Shown here in pieces: positions 8,468 through 17,956 of a stretch of DNA of 50,215 nt. Source of the DNA: Magnetococcales bacterium (GTDB lineage: Bacteria > Pseudomonadota > Magnetococcia > Magnetococcales > JADGCL01); contig JADGCL010000001.1 in assembly GCA_015229005.1 (NCBI GenBank), positions 1 through 50,215 on the forward strand, read 5' to 3'. The notes under the pieces are model-generated. The model searched no databases and was not told where the DNA came from. It saw nothing but the letters and a program-made list of their open reading frames with translations. Both the position numbers and the translations under genes were made by a program. How positions within the stretch are numbered: the stretch's first letter is position 1; each line of letters opens with the position of its first letter.

Positions 8468-9550
8468 CTATTCCCGCTCGACCGCGACGCTCTTGACCTG
8501 GGCCCAAAGGGATTGGCCGACGTGAATCCCCAGGTTCTGACGGGATTTCAGGGTGATCCGCGCCAGCAAGGGCCACCCGGCGACGTCGAGTTTGACCATG
8601 ACCTGGGCCGGGTTTTCCGGGAACAACTCGCGAACGGTGGCCGGGATGACATTGAGGATGCTGGTTCGGTGTGGTGCCTCCAGGGTCAGGCTCACGTCCC
8701 GAGCCAGAATGCGCACGCGGACAGGTGCGCCAATGGGCCAGCCGCGGTTGGGAATGGTGAGCCGGGGACCCCCGCCGAGGGCCAATTCGGCGAGAGCGAA
8801 CGCCTCGTCCCAGCGGTCGACCCGTGCCTCCACCACGGTGCCGGCATCGGCGGCGTGTGCCAACGGCAGGTCCAGGCGGGTCACCATCTCCCCGACCGGG
8901 CCGATTGCCCGTATGGAACCTCTCTCGATCAGGGCCAGCCGGTCGGCGAAGCGGAGGATCTCGTCGAAATCGTGACTTACATAGATGACCGGCGTTCGCA
9001 ACTCGCGGAATACCCGTTCCAGATCCTGGAGAATCTCGTGTCGGCTGCGATGATCCAGGGAAGAGAGGGGTTCGTCCATGACCAGGAGATCCGGGTTGGT
9101 GACGATGGCCCGACCGATGGCGACCCGTTGTTGTTCGCCCCCGGAGAGGAAACGCGGATCCCGGTGGAGGAGATCCTCCAGCTTGAGCATCCCGACTACG
9201 GCGTCGATGTCGAGGCGGCGTCGTTCGGGGGGGGTGCGTCTCCAGGCGTAGGCCAGATTGCCTGCCACATCCAGGTGGGGAAAGAGGCGGGGGGTCTGAA
9301 ACACCACCCCCAGGCGTCGGCGGTGCAAGGGAATGAAGGTGCGATCCTCCGCCTCCTGCCAGATCCGCGCCCCCAGGCGACACTCGCCGCCCGGGGCCCG
9401 GATCAGCCCCATGAGGCAGCGGAGAAAGGTGCTTTTCCCGCTCCCCGAGGGGCCGAAAAGGGCGGTGACCCCGCTGTCCGGTGCCTCGAGGGTCGCATCC
9501 AGGTGGAAATCCCCCAGGGTCAGGGAGAAGCGGGCGCGAAGGGCATTCAC
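8468..9550 (-). CDS. modC: Molybdate ABC transporter ATP-binding protein
   Basis: Energises molybdate import by the ModABC transporter. The 360 residues contain Walker A GPSGSGKST, the signature LSGGEQQRVAIGRA, Walker B LLVMDEPLSSLD and the switch histidine in YVSHDFDE. A C-terminal TOBE/Mop domain (about the last 70 residues) is the molybdate-responsive domain typical of ModC. The GTG start overlaps the modB stop (GTGA). It is the last gene of the minus-strand operon that starts with the moaE fusion. Confidence 0.94.
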   Translation of the reverse strand: MNALRARFSLTLGDFHLDATLEAPDSGVTALFGPSGSGKSTFLRCLMGLIRAPGGECRLGARIWQEAEDRTFIPLHRRRLGVVFQTPRLFPHLDVAGNLAYAWRRTPPERRRLDIDAVVGMLKLEDLLHRDPRFLSGGEQQRVAIGRAIVTNPDLLVMDEPLSSLDHRSRHEILQDLERVFRELRTPVIYVSHDFDEILRFADRLALIERGSIRAIGPVGEMVTRLDLPLAHAADAGTVVEARVDRWDEAFALAELALGGGPRLTIPNRGWPIGAPVRVRILARDVSLTLEAPHRTSILNVIPATVRELFPENPAQVMVKLDVAGWPLLARITLKSRQNLGIHVGQSLWAQVKSVAVERE

Positions 9551-10242
9551 CGCCGACCGCTCCGCTCCTCGCGGTTCAGGGTGAAGATCGTGACCAGCGA
9601 GACGAAGGCGATGAGGAGCAGCAGCAGCGAGAGGGCGTGGGCCTCTCCATATTCCAGATTTTCTACATGGTCGTAGACGGCAATGGAGATGACCCGGGTC
9701 TGACCGGGGATGTTGCCGCCCACCATCAGGACGACCCCGAACTCCCCGAGGGTATGGGCGAAGCCCAGCACGGCGGCGGTGAGGTAGCCCCTCCGGGCCA
9801 GGGGAAGGGCGACGCTTGCGAAGGCATCCCACGGTGAGGCCCCGAGACTGGCGGCCGCCTCCAGGGGGGCCGATCCCATCGACTCAAAGGCCCGTTGCAG
9901 GGGCTGGACGACGAAGGGAAAAGAGTAGACGACCGAGGCGAGGACCAGTCCCGGAAAGGAAAAGGCCAGGGAGCCGCCTCCGGTCGCTTCCTGCCAGAGC
10001 GCGCCCAAGGGTCCTTTCGGGGCGAGCAGGATGAGGAGGTAGAATCCCAGCACCGTTGGCGGCAGCACCAGGGGCATGGCGACGATCGCTTCGACGATCG
10101 GCTTGAAGCGCGACCGCCCCCTGGCTAACCACCACGCCAGGGGTGTCCCACAGACAAGGAGCGTCGCCGTCGTCACCAGGCCCAATTCCAGGCTGAGCCT
10201 GAGCGCCGTCCAGTCGAGAGGGGAAAGGGTGGGGAGACTCAT
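9547..10242 (-). CDS. modB: Molybdate ABC transporter permease
   Basis: Inner-membrane channel subunit of ModABC, 231 residues, with about five or six hydrophobic helices. The cytoplasmic EAA loop that docks on ModC reads EAAASLGASPWDAF (about 128-141). Position between modA and modC, with 4-base overlaps on both sides, fixes the assignment to molybdate rather than sulfate. Confidence 0.95.
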   Translation of the reverse strand: MSLPTLSPLDWTALRLSLELGLVTTATLLVCGTPLAWWLARGRSRFKPIVEAIVAMPLVLPPTVLGFYLLILLAPKGPLGALWQEATGGGSLAFSFPGLVLASVVYSFPFVVQPLQRAFESMGSAPLEAAASLGASPWDAFASVALPLARRGYLTAAVLGFAHTLGEFGVVLMVGGNIPGQTRVISIAVYDHVENLEYGEAHALSLLLLLIAFVSLVTIFTLNREERSGRR

Positions 10243-11024
10243 GGGGGATCATAGCCCCATCGGCGCATTTCGGCTTGGGCAGGGGGACTCCGCAAATAGG
10301 CGACCAGTTCGTGGGCCGCCTGCAGCCGCTCCCCGGCCAGGAGGAGAACCGCCTCCTGGGGCAGAGGCGTGTGCCACGAGTCAGGGACTTCCCAGAAGGA
10401 GCCGGTATCACGGATCGCCGGATCGAAGTACTGCGATTTGGCAATAAACCCGGCCTCGGCGTTGCCGCTGGTGACGAAGGCCATGACCTGTCCCACATTT
10501 TCCCCGAAGACCAATCGCGGCTGGAGGGAATCCCATACCCGCAGATGCCGCATGGCCTCTTGCGCCGCCTGACCGAAGGGGGCCGATTCCGGGTTGGCCA
10601 GGGCCAGTTTTTCACCGGACCGTCGCCGGAGATAGGGCTCTCCCCCATCGGTCAGCAAGGCCGGGTCCGGGCTCCAGAGGAGCAGGCGACCGAACCCCAG
10701 GGTCGTGACCCCCCGGGCTGTGACCAACCCCTTCTCCTCCAGTTCCCGGGGACGAACGGCGTCGGCGGCAACAAAGAGATGATAGGGTGCCCCGTGAACG
10801 ATCTGGGCAAAGAGTTTCCCCGTCGATCCGGCGCTGATCTCCACCCCGTGGCGCGTCCTGCGCTCGAAGGCTGCGGCCAACTCTCGAAAGGGCTTGGCGA
10901 AGCTGGCGGTCACCGCGACCGATACGGTTTCAGCCCGAAGCGCGATCGGAAAGAGGGATCCCCAGAGGAGGGTCGCCAGCAGAATCGGGCGAACGACCAG
11001 GAGTCCTTCCCTGCTGCGGGCCAC
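10239..11024 (-). CDS. modA: Molybdate-binding periplasmic protein
   Basis: Extracytoplasmic receptor that delivers molybdate (or tungstate) to ModBC. The GTG at 11024, 7 bases after the moaA stop, gives 261 residues with a Sec signal peptide: basic start, hydrophobic core LLATLLWGSLFPIAL and probable cleavage at LRA-ET. The mature protein begins VSVAVTASFAKPF and carries ISAGSTGKL, the ModA ligand loop with Ser residues. The reading frame continues open upstream through moaA, but that part has no homology. GTG codons a little downstream are alternative starts. Confidence 0.93.
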   Translation of the reverse strand: MARSREGLLVVRPILLATLLWGSLFPIALRAETVSVAVTASFAKPFRELAAAFERRTRHGVEISAGSTGKLFAQIVHGAPYHLFVAADAVRPRELEEKGLVTARGVTTLGFGRLLLWSPDPALLTDGGEPYLRRRSGEKLALANPESAPFGQAAQEAMRHLRVWDSLQPRLVFGENVGQVMAFVTSGNAEAGFIAKSQYFDPAIRDTGSFWEVPDSWHTPLPQEAVLLLAGERLQAAHELVAYLRSPPAQAEMRRWGYDPP

Positions 11025-11031
11025 CGATCCC

Positions 11032-12096
11032 TCATCCCCCCAGGGCCGACATGCGATGCGGCGGGATGTTCGGTGTTTCCCCATCGAGCCGATGCCGCTC
11101 GGGTTTTTTGGCCACCGCCTCGCGGATTCTTTGCCGCAGAGGTTCATCTTCCATGCCCTCGCGCAGGGGCGCCTTGAGATCGACGCGATCCTCCCGCCCC
11201 AGGCAGAGGACCAGCCGCCCGCGGGAGGTGAGGCGCACCCGGTTGCACCCCTCGCAGAAGTGTTGACTCAGGGCGGAGATGATCCCCATCTCGCCGCCGG
11301 AGCTGCCGATCCGGAAATAGCGGGCGGGGCCATTGCCGTGGGCGGGGGGGCGGGTCTCCCGCAACTCTCTTCCGAAATGGCGCTGGACGGTTTCCCGGAT
11401 GACCTCTGCGGGGACGAAGCGGGAGATGGAGTCTTGCCCCGGTTCGCCGATGGGCATAGTTTCGATAAATCTCAGTATGAGTCCATTTTCCCGGGCGAAT
11501 TCGACCATGGCCGGTATCTCGGTTTCGTTAATTCCCTTCATGACGACCATATTGACCTTGACCGGGTGAAGACCCGCCCGGAGCGCGGCCTCGATTCCGG
11601 CCAGGACCGGTGCCAGATCCCCTCCCCGGGTGATCTCCCGAAAGGTTTCCGGATTCAAGGAATCCAGGGAGATGTTGACCCGCTTGAGGCCGTTGGCGAC
11701 CAGGTCGGACGCATATCGGGCCAGCATCAGGGCGTTGGTGGAGAGGGAGAGTTCCCTGAGCCGCGGCAGGGCGGCGAGGGCCGCGACCAAAGGCATGATA
11801 TTGCGGCGCAGGAGGGGTTCGCCCCCGGTCAGGCGGACCCGCTCGATGCCGCACTCGGTGAAGAGGCGGACGAGGCGGGTGATCTCCTCCAGTGTCAGGA
11901 GTTCCCGATGTTCTGCCAGGTCGATGCCGCCGGGAGGGCGACAGTAGAAGCAGCGGAACTGGCAGCGATCCGTCACCGAGACCCGGAGATAGTGGATGCG
12001 GCGACCGAAGGAATCCACCAGCTGCGGGAGGGCTTCCACCGATGGGGCCACCGGGGGGATTTCTGTGCCGTTCGCAGGCTCCGTGGCGATGGTCAC
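11032..12096 (-). CDS. moaA: GTP 3',8-cyclase (molybdopterin synthesis)
   Basis: Radical-SAM enzyme for the first step of Mo-cofactor synthesis, turning GTP into 3',8-cyclo-GTP. The 354 residues include the N-terminal 4Fe-4S motif C45-C49-C52 (CQFRCFYC), a C-terminal second cluster motif ([16 protein letters not shown] with a further Cys) and the functionally important C-terminal Gly-Gly. The first 25 residues are a variable extension. It overlaps moaC by 4 bases. Confidence 0.96.
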   Translation of the reverse strand: MTIATEPANGTEIPPVAPSVEALPQLVDSFGRRIHYLRVSVTDRCQFRCFYCRPPGGIDLAEHRELLTLEEITRLVRLFTECGIERVRLTGGEPLLRRNIMPLVAALAALPRLRELSLSTNALMLARYASDLVANGLKRVNISLDSLNPETFREITRGGDLAPVLAGIEAALRAGLHPVKVNMVVMKGINETEIPAMVEFARENGLILRFIETMPIGEPGQDSISRFVPAEVIRETVQRHFGRELRETRPPAHGNGPARYFRIGSSGGEMGIISALSQHFCEGCNRVRLTSRGRLVLCLGREDRVDLKAPLREGMEDEPLRQRIREAVAKKPERHRLDGETPNIPPHRMSALGG

Positions 12097-12584
12097 TCGC
12101 CCACCCGGCGAAAATGCCCGCTCTTTCCCCCGCTTTTTTCTACCAGTCGGACATCGCCGATCACCATCCCCCGGTCGACGGCCTTGGCCATATCATAGAT
12201 GGTCAGGGCGGCGACGGAGACGGCGGTCAGAGCCTCCATCTCGACCCCTGTCCGGCCCTGGGTCTTGACCCGGGCCTCGATCTCGATCCGGTGGCAAGCG
12301 GCCATGGGAGTGAAATCGATCTTGACCGAGGAGAGGGCGAGCTGGTGACAGAGGGGGATCAGCATGTCGACCCGTTTGCTTGCCATGATCCCGGCGATCC
12401 TCGCGACCTCCAGGACATCGCCCTTGGCCATTCCCCGGTCGAGGATCAGGCGGAAGGTCTCTGGTTGCATCGTGACCGAGGCCCGTGCCACCGCCAGGCG
12501 TTCGGTCACGGCCTTGGCGCCGACATCCACCATACGGGAGGCGCCCTGGTCGTCGAAGTGGGTGAGGGGGCCGGGGTCAGTCAT
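12093..12584 (-). CDS. moaC: Cyclic pyranopterin monophosphate synthase
   Basis: Converts the MoaA product to cyclic pyranopterin monophosphate. The 163 residues match the usual length, with MVDVGAK near the start, the catalytic-site segment [12 protein letters not shown] (about 75-86) and [20 protein letters not shown] (about 114-133). It overlaps moeA by 8 bases upstream and moaA by 4 bases downstream. Confidence 0.96.
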   Translation of the reverse strand: MTDPGPLTHFDDQGASRMVDVGAKAVTERLAVARASVTMQPETFRLILDRGMAKGDVLEVARIAGIMASKRVDMLIPLCHQLALSSVKIDFTPMAACHRIEIEARVKTQGRTGVEMEALTAVSVAALTIYDMAKAVDRGMVIGDVRLVEKSGGKSGHFRRVGE

Positions 12585-13779
12585 AGTCGATCCACTGGAT
12601 GGTGACCGTGTCGCCGTCGTTGAGTTCGACGGGCCCCTCCGGGAGGATGATCAGGGCGTTGGCCCGGGAGAGGCTGGAGAGGATCCCCGAACCCTGGGGA
12701 CCGGTGGACTCGACCCAGGCCTCCTCGCCGGCGAAGAGGACCCGACCACGAGTGAAATCCAGGCGACCATGCTTTTTGCGCAGGTGACCGCGAAAGGGGA
12801 GGCGGCAGCGGCGGGGCGGTTCGACGATCGCCCCCATGAGCTTGAGGAGGGCGGGCTTGACCAGGGTGAGGTAGACCACCAGGCCCGATACCGGGTTTCC
12901 GGGAAGACCGAAGAAATGGGCCCGGCCCAGGCGTCCGTAGGCCTGGGGTTTCCCCGGTTTCATCGCCACCTTCCAGAAATGGATGGCCCCGGATTCGGCG
13001 AGGATCTCCTTCACCAGATCGTGATCGCCCACCGAGACCCCGCCGGTGGTGATCAGGGCATCGGCGTCGCTTCCCTCGTCGAGACGGGCAGCCAATTCGC
13101 GGCGATCATCGCCCACGAGCCCCAGGTCGATCACCTCGACCCCCAGGGCCGTCAGCGCTCCCCGGAGGGCGGTGCGATTGCTGTCGTAGACCTGACCCGG
13201 AGCCAGAGGATCGCCGGGGACGATCACCTCGTTGCCGGTGGAGAGGAGGGCGACGCGGAGACGACGGAAGAGCGGCACCGTGGTCAGACCGAGGGAGGCC
13301 AGGAGTCCCAGATCGGCGGGACCCAACCGTCGGCCACGCTCAAGGACTACCGATCCCTGGGCGAGATCTTCACCGGCGGGGCGGATGTGCGCCCTTGATT
13401 TTTGCCCGGGGGGGATGGTCACCAGGTTTCCCTGGCGTTCGACCTCCTCCTGCATGACGACGCAGTCGCACCCTTCGGGGATGGGGGCTCCGGTCATGAT
13501 CCGGACCGCCTCCCCCTGCCCGAGTGGGGTGGAGAGGCGCGAACCGGCGGGGAGATCGGCCACCACCGTCAGGGTGGTTTTCTCTTCGTGGGCGAGATCC
13601 TGAAAACGGACCCCGTAGCCGTCCATGGCGGAATTGTCATGATTGGGCACGGCGAAAGGGGCCAGGATGGAGTGTGCCAGGACCCGCCCGAGGGCCTCGG
13701 TGACCGCGACCTCGGCGCTTTCAGAGACCGGGGTGATGCCATCAAGGACCCGGCGCCCGGCTTCTTCAAAGGAAATCAT
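12577..13779 (-). CDS. moeA: Molybdopterin molybdenumtransferase
   Basis: Inserts molybdenum into adenylated molybdopterin. The 400 residues cover the complete MoeA fold: N-terminal domain ([15 protein letters not shown]), the NSAMDGYG motif near residue 50, the MoCF/MogA-like domain with [11 protein letters not shown] (about 245-255) and [10 protein letters not shown] (about 290-299), and the C-terminal domain IV ending VTIQWIDYD. It lies 72 bases downstream of the moaE::moaB fusion in the same operon. Confidence 0.96.
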   Translation of the reverse strand: MISFEEAGRRVLDGITPVSESAEVAVTEALGRVLAHSILAPFAVPNHDNSAMDGYGVRFQDLAHEEKTTLTVVADLPAGSRLSTPLGQGEAVRIMTGAPIPEGCDCVVMQEEVERQGNLVTIPPGQKSRAHIRPAGEDLAQGSVVLERGRRLGPADLGLLASLGLTTVPLFRRLRVALLSTGNEVIVPGDPLAPGQVYDSNRTALRGALTALGVEVIDLGLVGDDRRELAARLDEGSDADALITTGGVSVGDHDLVKEILAESGAIHFWKVAMKPGKPQAYGRLGRAHFFGLPGNPVSGLVVYLTLVKPALLKLMGAIVEPPRRCRLPFRGHLRKKHGRLDFTRGRVLFAGEEAWVESTGPQGSGILSSLSRANALIILPEGPVELNDGDTVTIQWIDYD

Positions 13780-13851
13780 GAGACCTGTTCACTCCTGTTC
13801 AGGACGGCAAGGCGCGGAGGGGCGAAGGCTTCCCCCGACGAAGGCCTTGCG

Positions 13852-15027
13852 TCACGGGTGTCCCATTCCCCGGGCCATGGCGATGGCATGGGGAACCAGG
13901 TGCGCCACTGCCTCGAAGCCTTGTGCTGCTCCCCGGCTCGAACCAGGCAGGTTGATGACCATGACCTGCCCGCGGAAGGCGGCGATCCCCCGGGTCAGGA
14001 CTGCGGTAGGGACGTGGCGGAGCCCATCCCGGCGGATCAGTTCGGCCAGACCGGGCAATTCGCGTTCGCAGACCTCGCGGGTGGCCTCGGGGGTGACATC
14101 CCGGGGACCGGCCCCCGTTCCGCCGGTGGTGAGAATGACCTCGACCTGCCCGGAATCGGCCCAATGGCGCAGGCATTCGGCGATCAACCGTCGCTCGTCG
14201 GCCAGAATCTCCCGGCGCACGACTCGACCGCCGCGTCCCAACACCAGCCCTTCCAAAACGTCACCACTCCGGTCATTGTCGCGGGTGCGGGAGTCGGAAA
14301 GGGTGAGTACTCCGGCGCGGAGTCCTACCCAGAGGCCCTCATCCCCGTGGCGGTGCCAGCAGTGACCGTGTCCCTCGTGATTGGAGCTTCCATGGTGGTG
14401 ACCCCCGCTGCTAGCGTCTGGGTGGTGGCGTCCCCCGCGATCGGAGCCTCCGTGGCGGTCTCCCCCGTGGCAGTCTCCCCCGTGATCGGAGCCGCCGTGG
14501 TGTTCCACTGTCGGCGAGGGAGGCACGATCGGGGCGCCGCCGCCGTGGGGGCGACATGAATGCCCGGTTGTCGGGGCATCCTCCCAGCGACTGGCGGCCG
14601 CTTCGCATCCCGGGCAGGAGGAGACCCACTCCTGCCGGCCATCGGCGGTGAACTCCTTTTTCCAGAATGTGGCAAAGATCTTGAGATGGTCGATGACGTA
14701 GCGGCAGCACTCGAAGGCGTCATGGCGGTGCCTGGCGGCGGCGATGACGAGGACGATATTCTCTCCCACCTCCAGCCGTCCCACCCGGTGGACCACGAGG
14801 ATCTCCTCGACCTGGAAACGGGCCCGGGCGGCGGCCTCGATTTTTTCCAGTTCGGCCTCGGTCATCCCGGGATAATACTCCAACTCCATGGCAACTACCC
14901 GGGCATCTTCGGTATAGTCACGGACGGTGCCGAGGAAGCTCACAAGGCCGCCGACGGTAGTGTTGGCCGTGACGATCCGTCGGACCTCCTGCTCCATGGA
15001 GAAATCATGCCGTTGAATGCGGATCAT
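13852..15027 (-). CDS. MoaE-MoaB/Mog fusion with histidine-rich linker
   Basis: One uninterrupted frame of 391 residues. Residues 1-135 are MoaE, the large subunit of molybdopterin synthase (VSFLGTVRD near 30, HRVGRLEVGE near 80-89, FWKKE near 121-125). Residues about 235-391 are MoaB/MogA, the molybdopterin adenylyltransferase (ILTTGGTGAGPRDVTPEAT). Between them lies a linker with 17 His between residues 156 and 227, much Gly and several Cys, including a CPGC pair at 138-141. Such composition is typical of metal-binding segments; Zn, Ni or Cu binding is inference. ATG 15027 was chosen because MoaE homology starts there; the frame extends to 15066. It is the first gene of the operon. A recent fusion of adjacent genes is the simplest origin. 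Confidence 0.93.
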   Translation of the reverse strand: MIRIQRHDFSMEQEVRRIVTANTTVGGLVSFLGTVRDYTEDARVVAMELEYYPGMTEAELEKIEAAARARFQVEEILVVHRVGRLEVGENIVLVIAAARHRHDAFECCRYVIDHLKIFATFWKKEFTADGRQEWVSSCPGCEAAASRWEDAPTTGHSCRPHGGGAPIVPPSPTVEHHGGSDHGGDCHGGDRHGGSDRGGRHHPDASSGGHHHGSSNHEGHGHCWHRHGDEGLWVGLRAGVLTLSDSRTRDNDRSGDVLEGLVLGRGGRVVRREILADERRLIAECLRHWADSGQVEVILTTGGTGAGPRDVTPEATREVCERELPGLAELIRRDGLRHVPTAVLTRGIAAFRGQVMVINLPGSSRGAAQGFEAVAHLVPHAIAMARGMGHP

Positions 15028-15065
15028 GGAATACTTCGTCCTTGCTCGGCGCCCTGGGCGACGCA

Positions 15066-15081
15066 CTCCCCGGAAGGGGAG
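15066..15081 (-). promoter_or_regulatory. Leader hairpin upstream of the molybdenum operon
   Basis: A 6-bp GC stem with a UUCC loop on the minus strand, 39 bases before the moaE-fusion start, within the 269-base gap shared with the divergent kinase gene. It could act on translation or be incidental. No convincing Moco riboswitch fold was recognised. Confidence 0.2.
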
Positions 15082-15296
15082 GGGGTCGGGGTGCCTTCTC
15101 TGACTCTGTTGGCCAAGCCACCGCTCCCCTGTTCGGGAAAGCGGCCCCGGTCGATCATACCCAAGGCCGGCGGCTCCGCAATGGCTCGTCCCACTTTTTT
15201 CGTTCCCACCCGTTTTGACCGGGGGGGGCTGCCGTCGCCTGAAGCGCAGCTGGGAGGGTATCCGGTTCCGGATCCCAGTGGAGAGACGGGGGTTCG

Positions 15297-17954
15297 ATGA
15301 AAATCCCGTTCTGGCGCCGCAACTGGTTCGTCGGTCTCGTTCTCCTGGTTGTGTTTGCGGTCATCGATCAGAGCCGGCTTGTCCAGAGCCTGGAGAGAAG
15401 CGCCTACGATCTTGGAATGCGGCTCTCTTCCCGGGCCATCACCGACCGGATTGCCGTCATCGCCATCGACGATCAGAGCATTGCCAACATCGGGCGCTGG
15501 CCGTGGTCGCGCCGGGTGCATGCGGAATTTCTCGGCAGGTTGGCCGAGGGTGGACCCAAGCTGGTGGCAAGCACCGTCCTCTTCCTGGAACCTCAGCTCG
15601 ACCCTGGTCTCGACCATCTCAGGCGGATCCATTTCTCGCTCCAATCCCTTCTGACCGCCAACGCCTCTCGTCCCCCGGGGGCCGATGAGGCGACGCAAAC
15701 GGTCCCGGAAAAGAAGGGACGGAATGGGCAGCGGGGCAAAGCGGAGGCGAAGGGGAGGGTCGAGACGAAAGGGGACGCGGAGACGGTCGCCGGTCTGCAA
15801 ACTCTCAACGCCATGCTCGTTCAGGCGATGGACGATCTCAACACGGACCGGTTCCTGGCCTCTGCCGTCAAGCGGTCGGGGAACGTTCTTCTCTCCATGC
15901 CTATCGAACCGGGGCGGCAGCAGGGAAAGCCCGACCAGCCTCTGCCGACCTACGCCGCTCGCTTTGCCCTTCCTCCCCCTGCGGAACGCCCCCAGGGATG
16001 GCACCAGCCCCTCAAGGCGCGCACGGCGATTCCGCCGATTCCCATCCTTGGTGAGGAGGCGCTGGGAATCGGCCATATCAACGACGATCTTGATGTCGAC
16101 GGCACGGTCCGCACCACACCTCTGGTGGTTTACTACGACGGCGTCTACTACCCTTCCCTGGCCCTTCTGACGGCGGCAATGAGCCTCAACATCAAGCTGA
16201 ACGAGATTTTGCTCTTTCCGAACGGGGGGTTGCAACTGGCGAATCTCCGGTTGCAGACCAACGGCCAGTTCCGGATGAACACCTACTTCTACCATCGGGA
16301 AAATGGCGAGGCGGCCTTTCCGGTGGACTCCTTCTACGATGTCCTGAGCGGCAAGATCCCCGCGAGTAAGTATCGTGACCGGATCGTCCTGATCGGTTCG
16401 ACGGCGGTGGGGGTCGACCCCCTGCATTCGACTCCCGTGTCGCCCGCCATGTCCTCGGTGCAGATTTTGGCGCATGGGGTGGCGAGCATCCTGGGGGAGG
16501 ATTTCTTCGTGGTCCCGGAGTGGACCCGGCTGGTGAAAATCGGCGGCTATCTCGGGATGTTCCTCTACATGGCCCTGATTCTTCCCTACCTCTCCGGGGC
16601 GATTGCGGCCCTCCTGACCCTGCTCCTGGCCTCGGGCATGGTGGCGGCGCCGCTTTATCTCATGGTCCGGGAGAGCTTGTGGATACAGTTGATGGGGCCA
16701 CTGACCATGCTGGTGGTTGGCTATCTCTTTCTCTCCACCCGGCGCCACATGGATGCGGAACGGGGACGGGACCGCTCCAGCGCCGAGTCGGCGGAGAGCA
16801 ACCGCATGCTCGGCCTGGCCTTTCAGGGACAGGGCCAGTTGGACATGGCCTTCGAGAAGTTGCGAAAATGTCCGGTCGACGAAACCATGCTCGACGTCCT
16901 CTACAACCTGGCCCTGGATTTTGAGCGCAAGCGCCAGTTTGGCAAGGCCGTCGCGGTCTACCGCTACATGGCCGGATTCGAGCCCCACTATCGGGACATC
17001 CACGAGCGGATGCAGCGGGGCACCGCCCTGGAGAACACCGTCGTTCTTGGTGGCAGGACGATCGGTCCGGGCAAATCGCTTCTTTCACCCGATGGTGGTG
17101 TCGAGACGCCCATGCTCGGGCGCTATCGCGTCGAAAAGGAGCTGGGCAAGGGGGCGATGGGGATCGTCTACCAGGGGCGCGACCCGCAGATCAACCGGGT
17201 GGTGGCGATCAAGACGATGTCGCTCACTGATCAGTTCGAGGAGGGGCCGGAGTTGATCGAGGCGAAGAAGCGCTTCTTCCGCGAGGCGGAGAGCGCCGGG
17301 CGCCTGAACCACCCCAGCATCGTGACGATTTTCGATACCGGCGAGGATCAGGATCTGGCCTACATCGCCATGGAATTCGTGCGCGGCGACAATCTCGGTC
17401 GGCATGTCGCCAAGGAGTCCCTGCTGCCCTTGCCCCAGGTCATCCAGATCGTCGCCAAGACCGCCATGGCCCTCGATTATGCCCACGCCAACGAGGTGGT
17501 CCATCGGGATATCAAGCCGGCCAACATCATGTTCGATCCCGAAAGCCGGACCGTCAAGGTGACCGATTTCGGTATCGCCCGCCTGACCGAAGGTGGTCGC
17601 ACCCGCACCAAGACCGGGATGGTGATGGGGACGCCCTACTATATGTCGCCCGAGCAGATTGGTGGCAAGAAGGTGGATGGACGCTCGGATCTCTACTCCC
17701 TGGGGTGCACCTTCTACCAGTTGGTCACCGGGGAGTTGCCCTTCAAGGGGGATGACATGGCCACCCTGCTCTTTCAGATCACCCGCCAGCCCCATCCCGA
17801 TCCGCGTACCTTGCGTCCGGGTCTGCCCCCTTGCCTGGTCGCCGTGATCGACAAATCGCTGGCGAAGGATCCCGAGGCGCGCCATCAGCGTGGGACGGAG
17901 TTGGCGCAGGAGCTTGTTCGCTGCGTCCGCTCCCTGGTGAAGAAGAAGGGGTGA
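15297..17954 (+). CDS. CHASE2-domain membrane Ser/Thr protein kinase
   Basis: Receptor kinase of 885 residues. One N-terminal helix (about 10-26) leads to an extracytoplasmic CHASE2 sensor (about 30-400, starting DRIAVIAIDDQSIANIGRW), which is interrupted near 125-165 by a Lys/Gly/Glu-rich insert. Three further helices follow (about 411-482), then a TPR-like helical stretch (about 500-575), then a Hanks-type kinase domain (about 608-875). Key residues are all present: glycine loop LGKGAMG, Lys639, catalytic Asp738 in HRDIKPAN, and DFG Asp757. The PP2C gene follows at once and can reverse its phosphorylation. The CHASE2 ligand and the kinase targets are unknown. Confidence 0.94.
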   Translation: MKIPFWRRNWFVGLVLLVVFAVIDQSRLVQSLERSAYDLGMRLSSRAITDRIAVIAIDDQSIANIGRWPWSRRVHAEFLGRLAEGGPKLVASTVLFLEPQLDPGLDHLRRIHFSLQSLLTANASRPPGADEATQTVPEKKGRNGQRGKAEAKGRVETKGDAETVAGLQTLNAMLVQAMDDLNTDRFLASAVKRSGNVLLSMPIEPGRQQGKPDQPLPTYAARFALPPPAERPQGWHQPLKARTAIPPIPILGEEALGIGHINDDLDVDGTVRTTPLVVYYDGVYYPSLALLTAAMSLNIKLNEILLFPNGGLQLANLRLQTNGQFRMNTYFYHRENGEAAFPVDSFYDVLSGKIPASKYRDRIVLIGSTAVGVDPLHSTPVSPAMSSVQILAHGVASILGEDFFVVPEWTRLVKIGGYLGMFLYMALILPYLSGAIAALLTLLLASGMVAAPLYLMVRESLWIQLMGPLTMLVVGYLFLSTRRHMDAERGRDRSSAESAESNRMLGLAFQGQGQLDMAFEKLRKCPVDETMLDVLYNLALDFERKRQFGKAVAVYRYMAGFEPHYRDIHERMQRGTALENTVVLGGRTIGPGKSLLSPDGGVETPMLGRYRVEKELGKGAMGIVYQGRDPQINRVVAIKTMSLTDQFEEGPELIEAKKRFFREAESAGRLNHPSIVTIFDTGEDQDLAYIAMEFVRGDNLGRHVAKESLLPLPQVIQIVAKTAMALDYAHANEVVHRDIKPANIMFDPESRTVKVTDFGIARLTEGGRTRTKTGMVMGTPYYMSPEQIGGKKVDGRSDLYSLGCTFYQLVTGELPFKGDDMATLLFQITRQPHPDPRTLRPGLPPCLVAVIDKSLAKDPEARHQRGTELAQELVRCVRSLVKKKG

Positions 17955-17956
17955 AG

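Noticed and set aside
14320-14625. His-rich linker as a frameshift artefact between two genes
   Set aside because: MoaE and MoaB lie in the same frame with no stop, and the linker composition is coherent, although a sequencing check remains reasonable.
15028-15296. Moco riboswitch upstream of the molybdenum operon
   Set aside because: Only a short UUCC-loop hairpin was seen; I could not fold the conserved Moco RNA core by eye.
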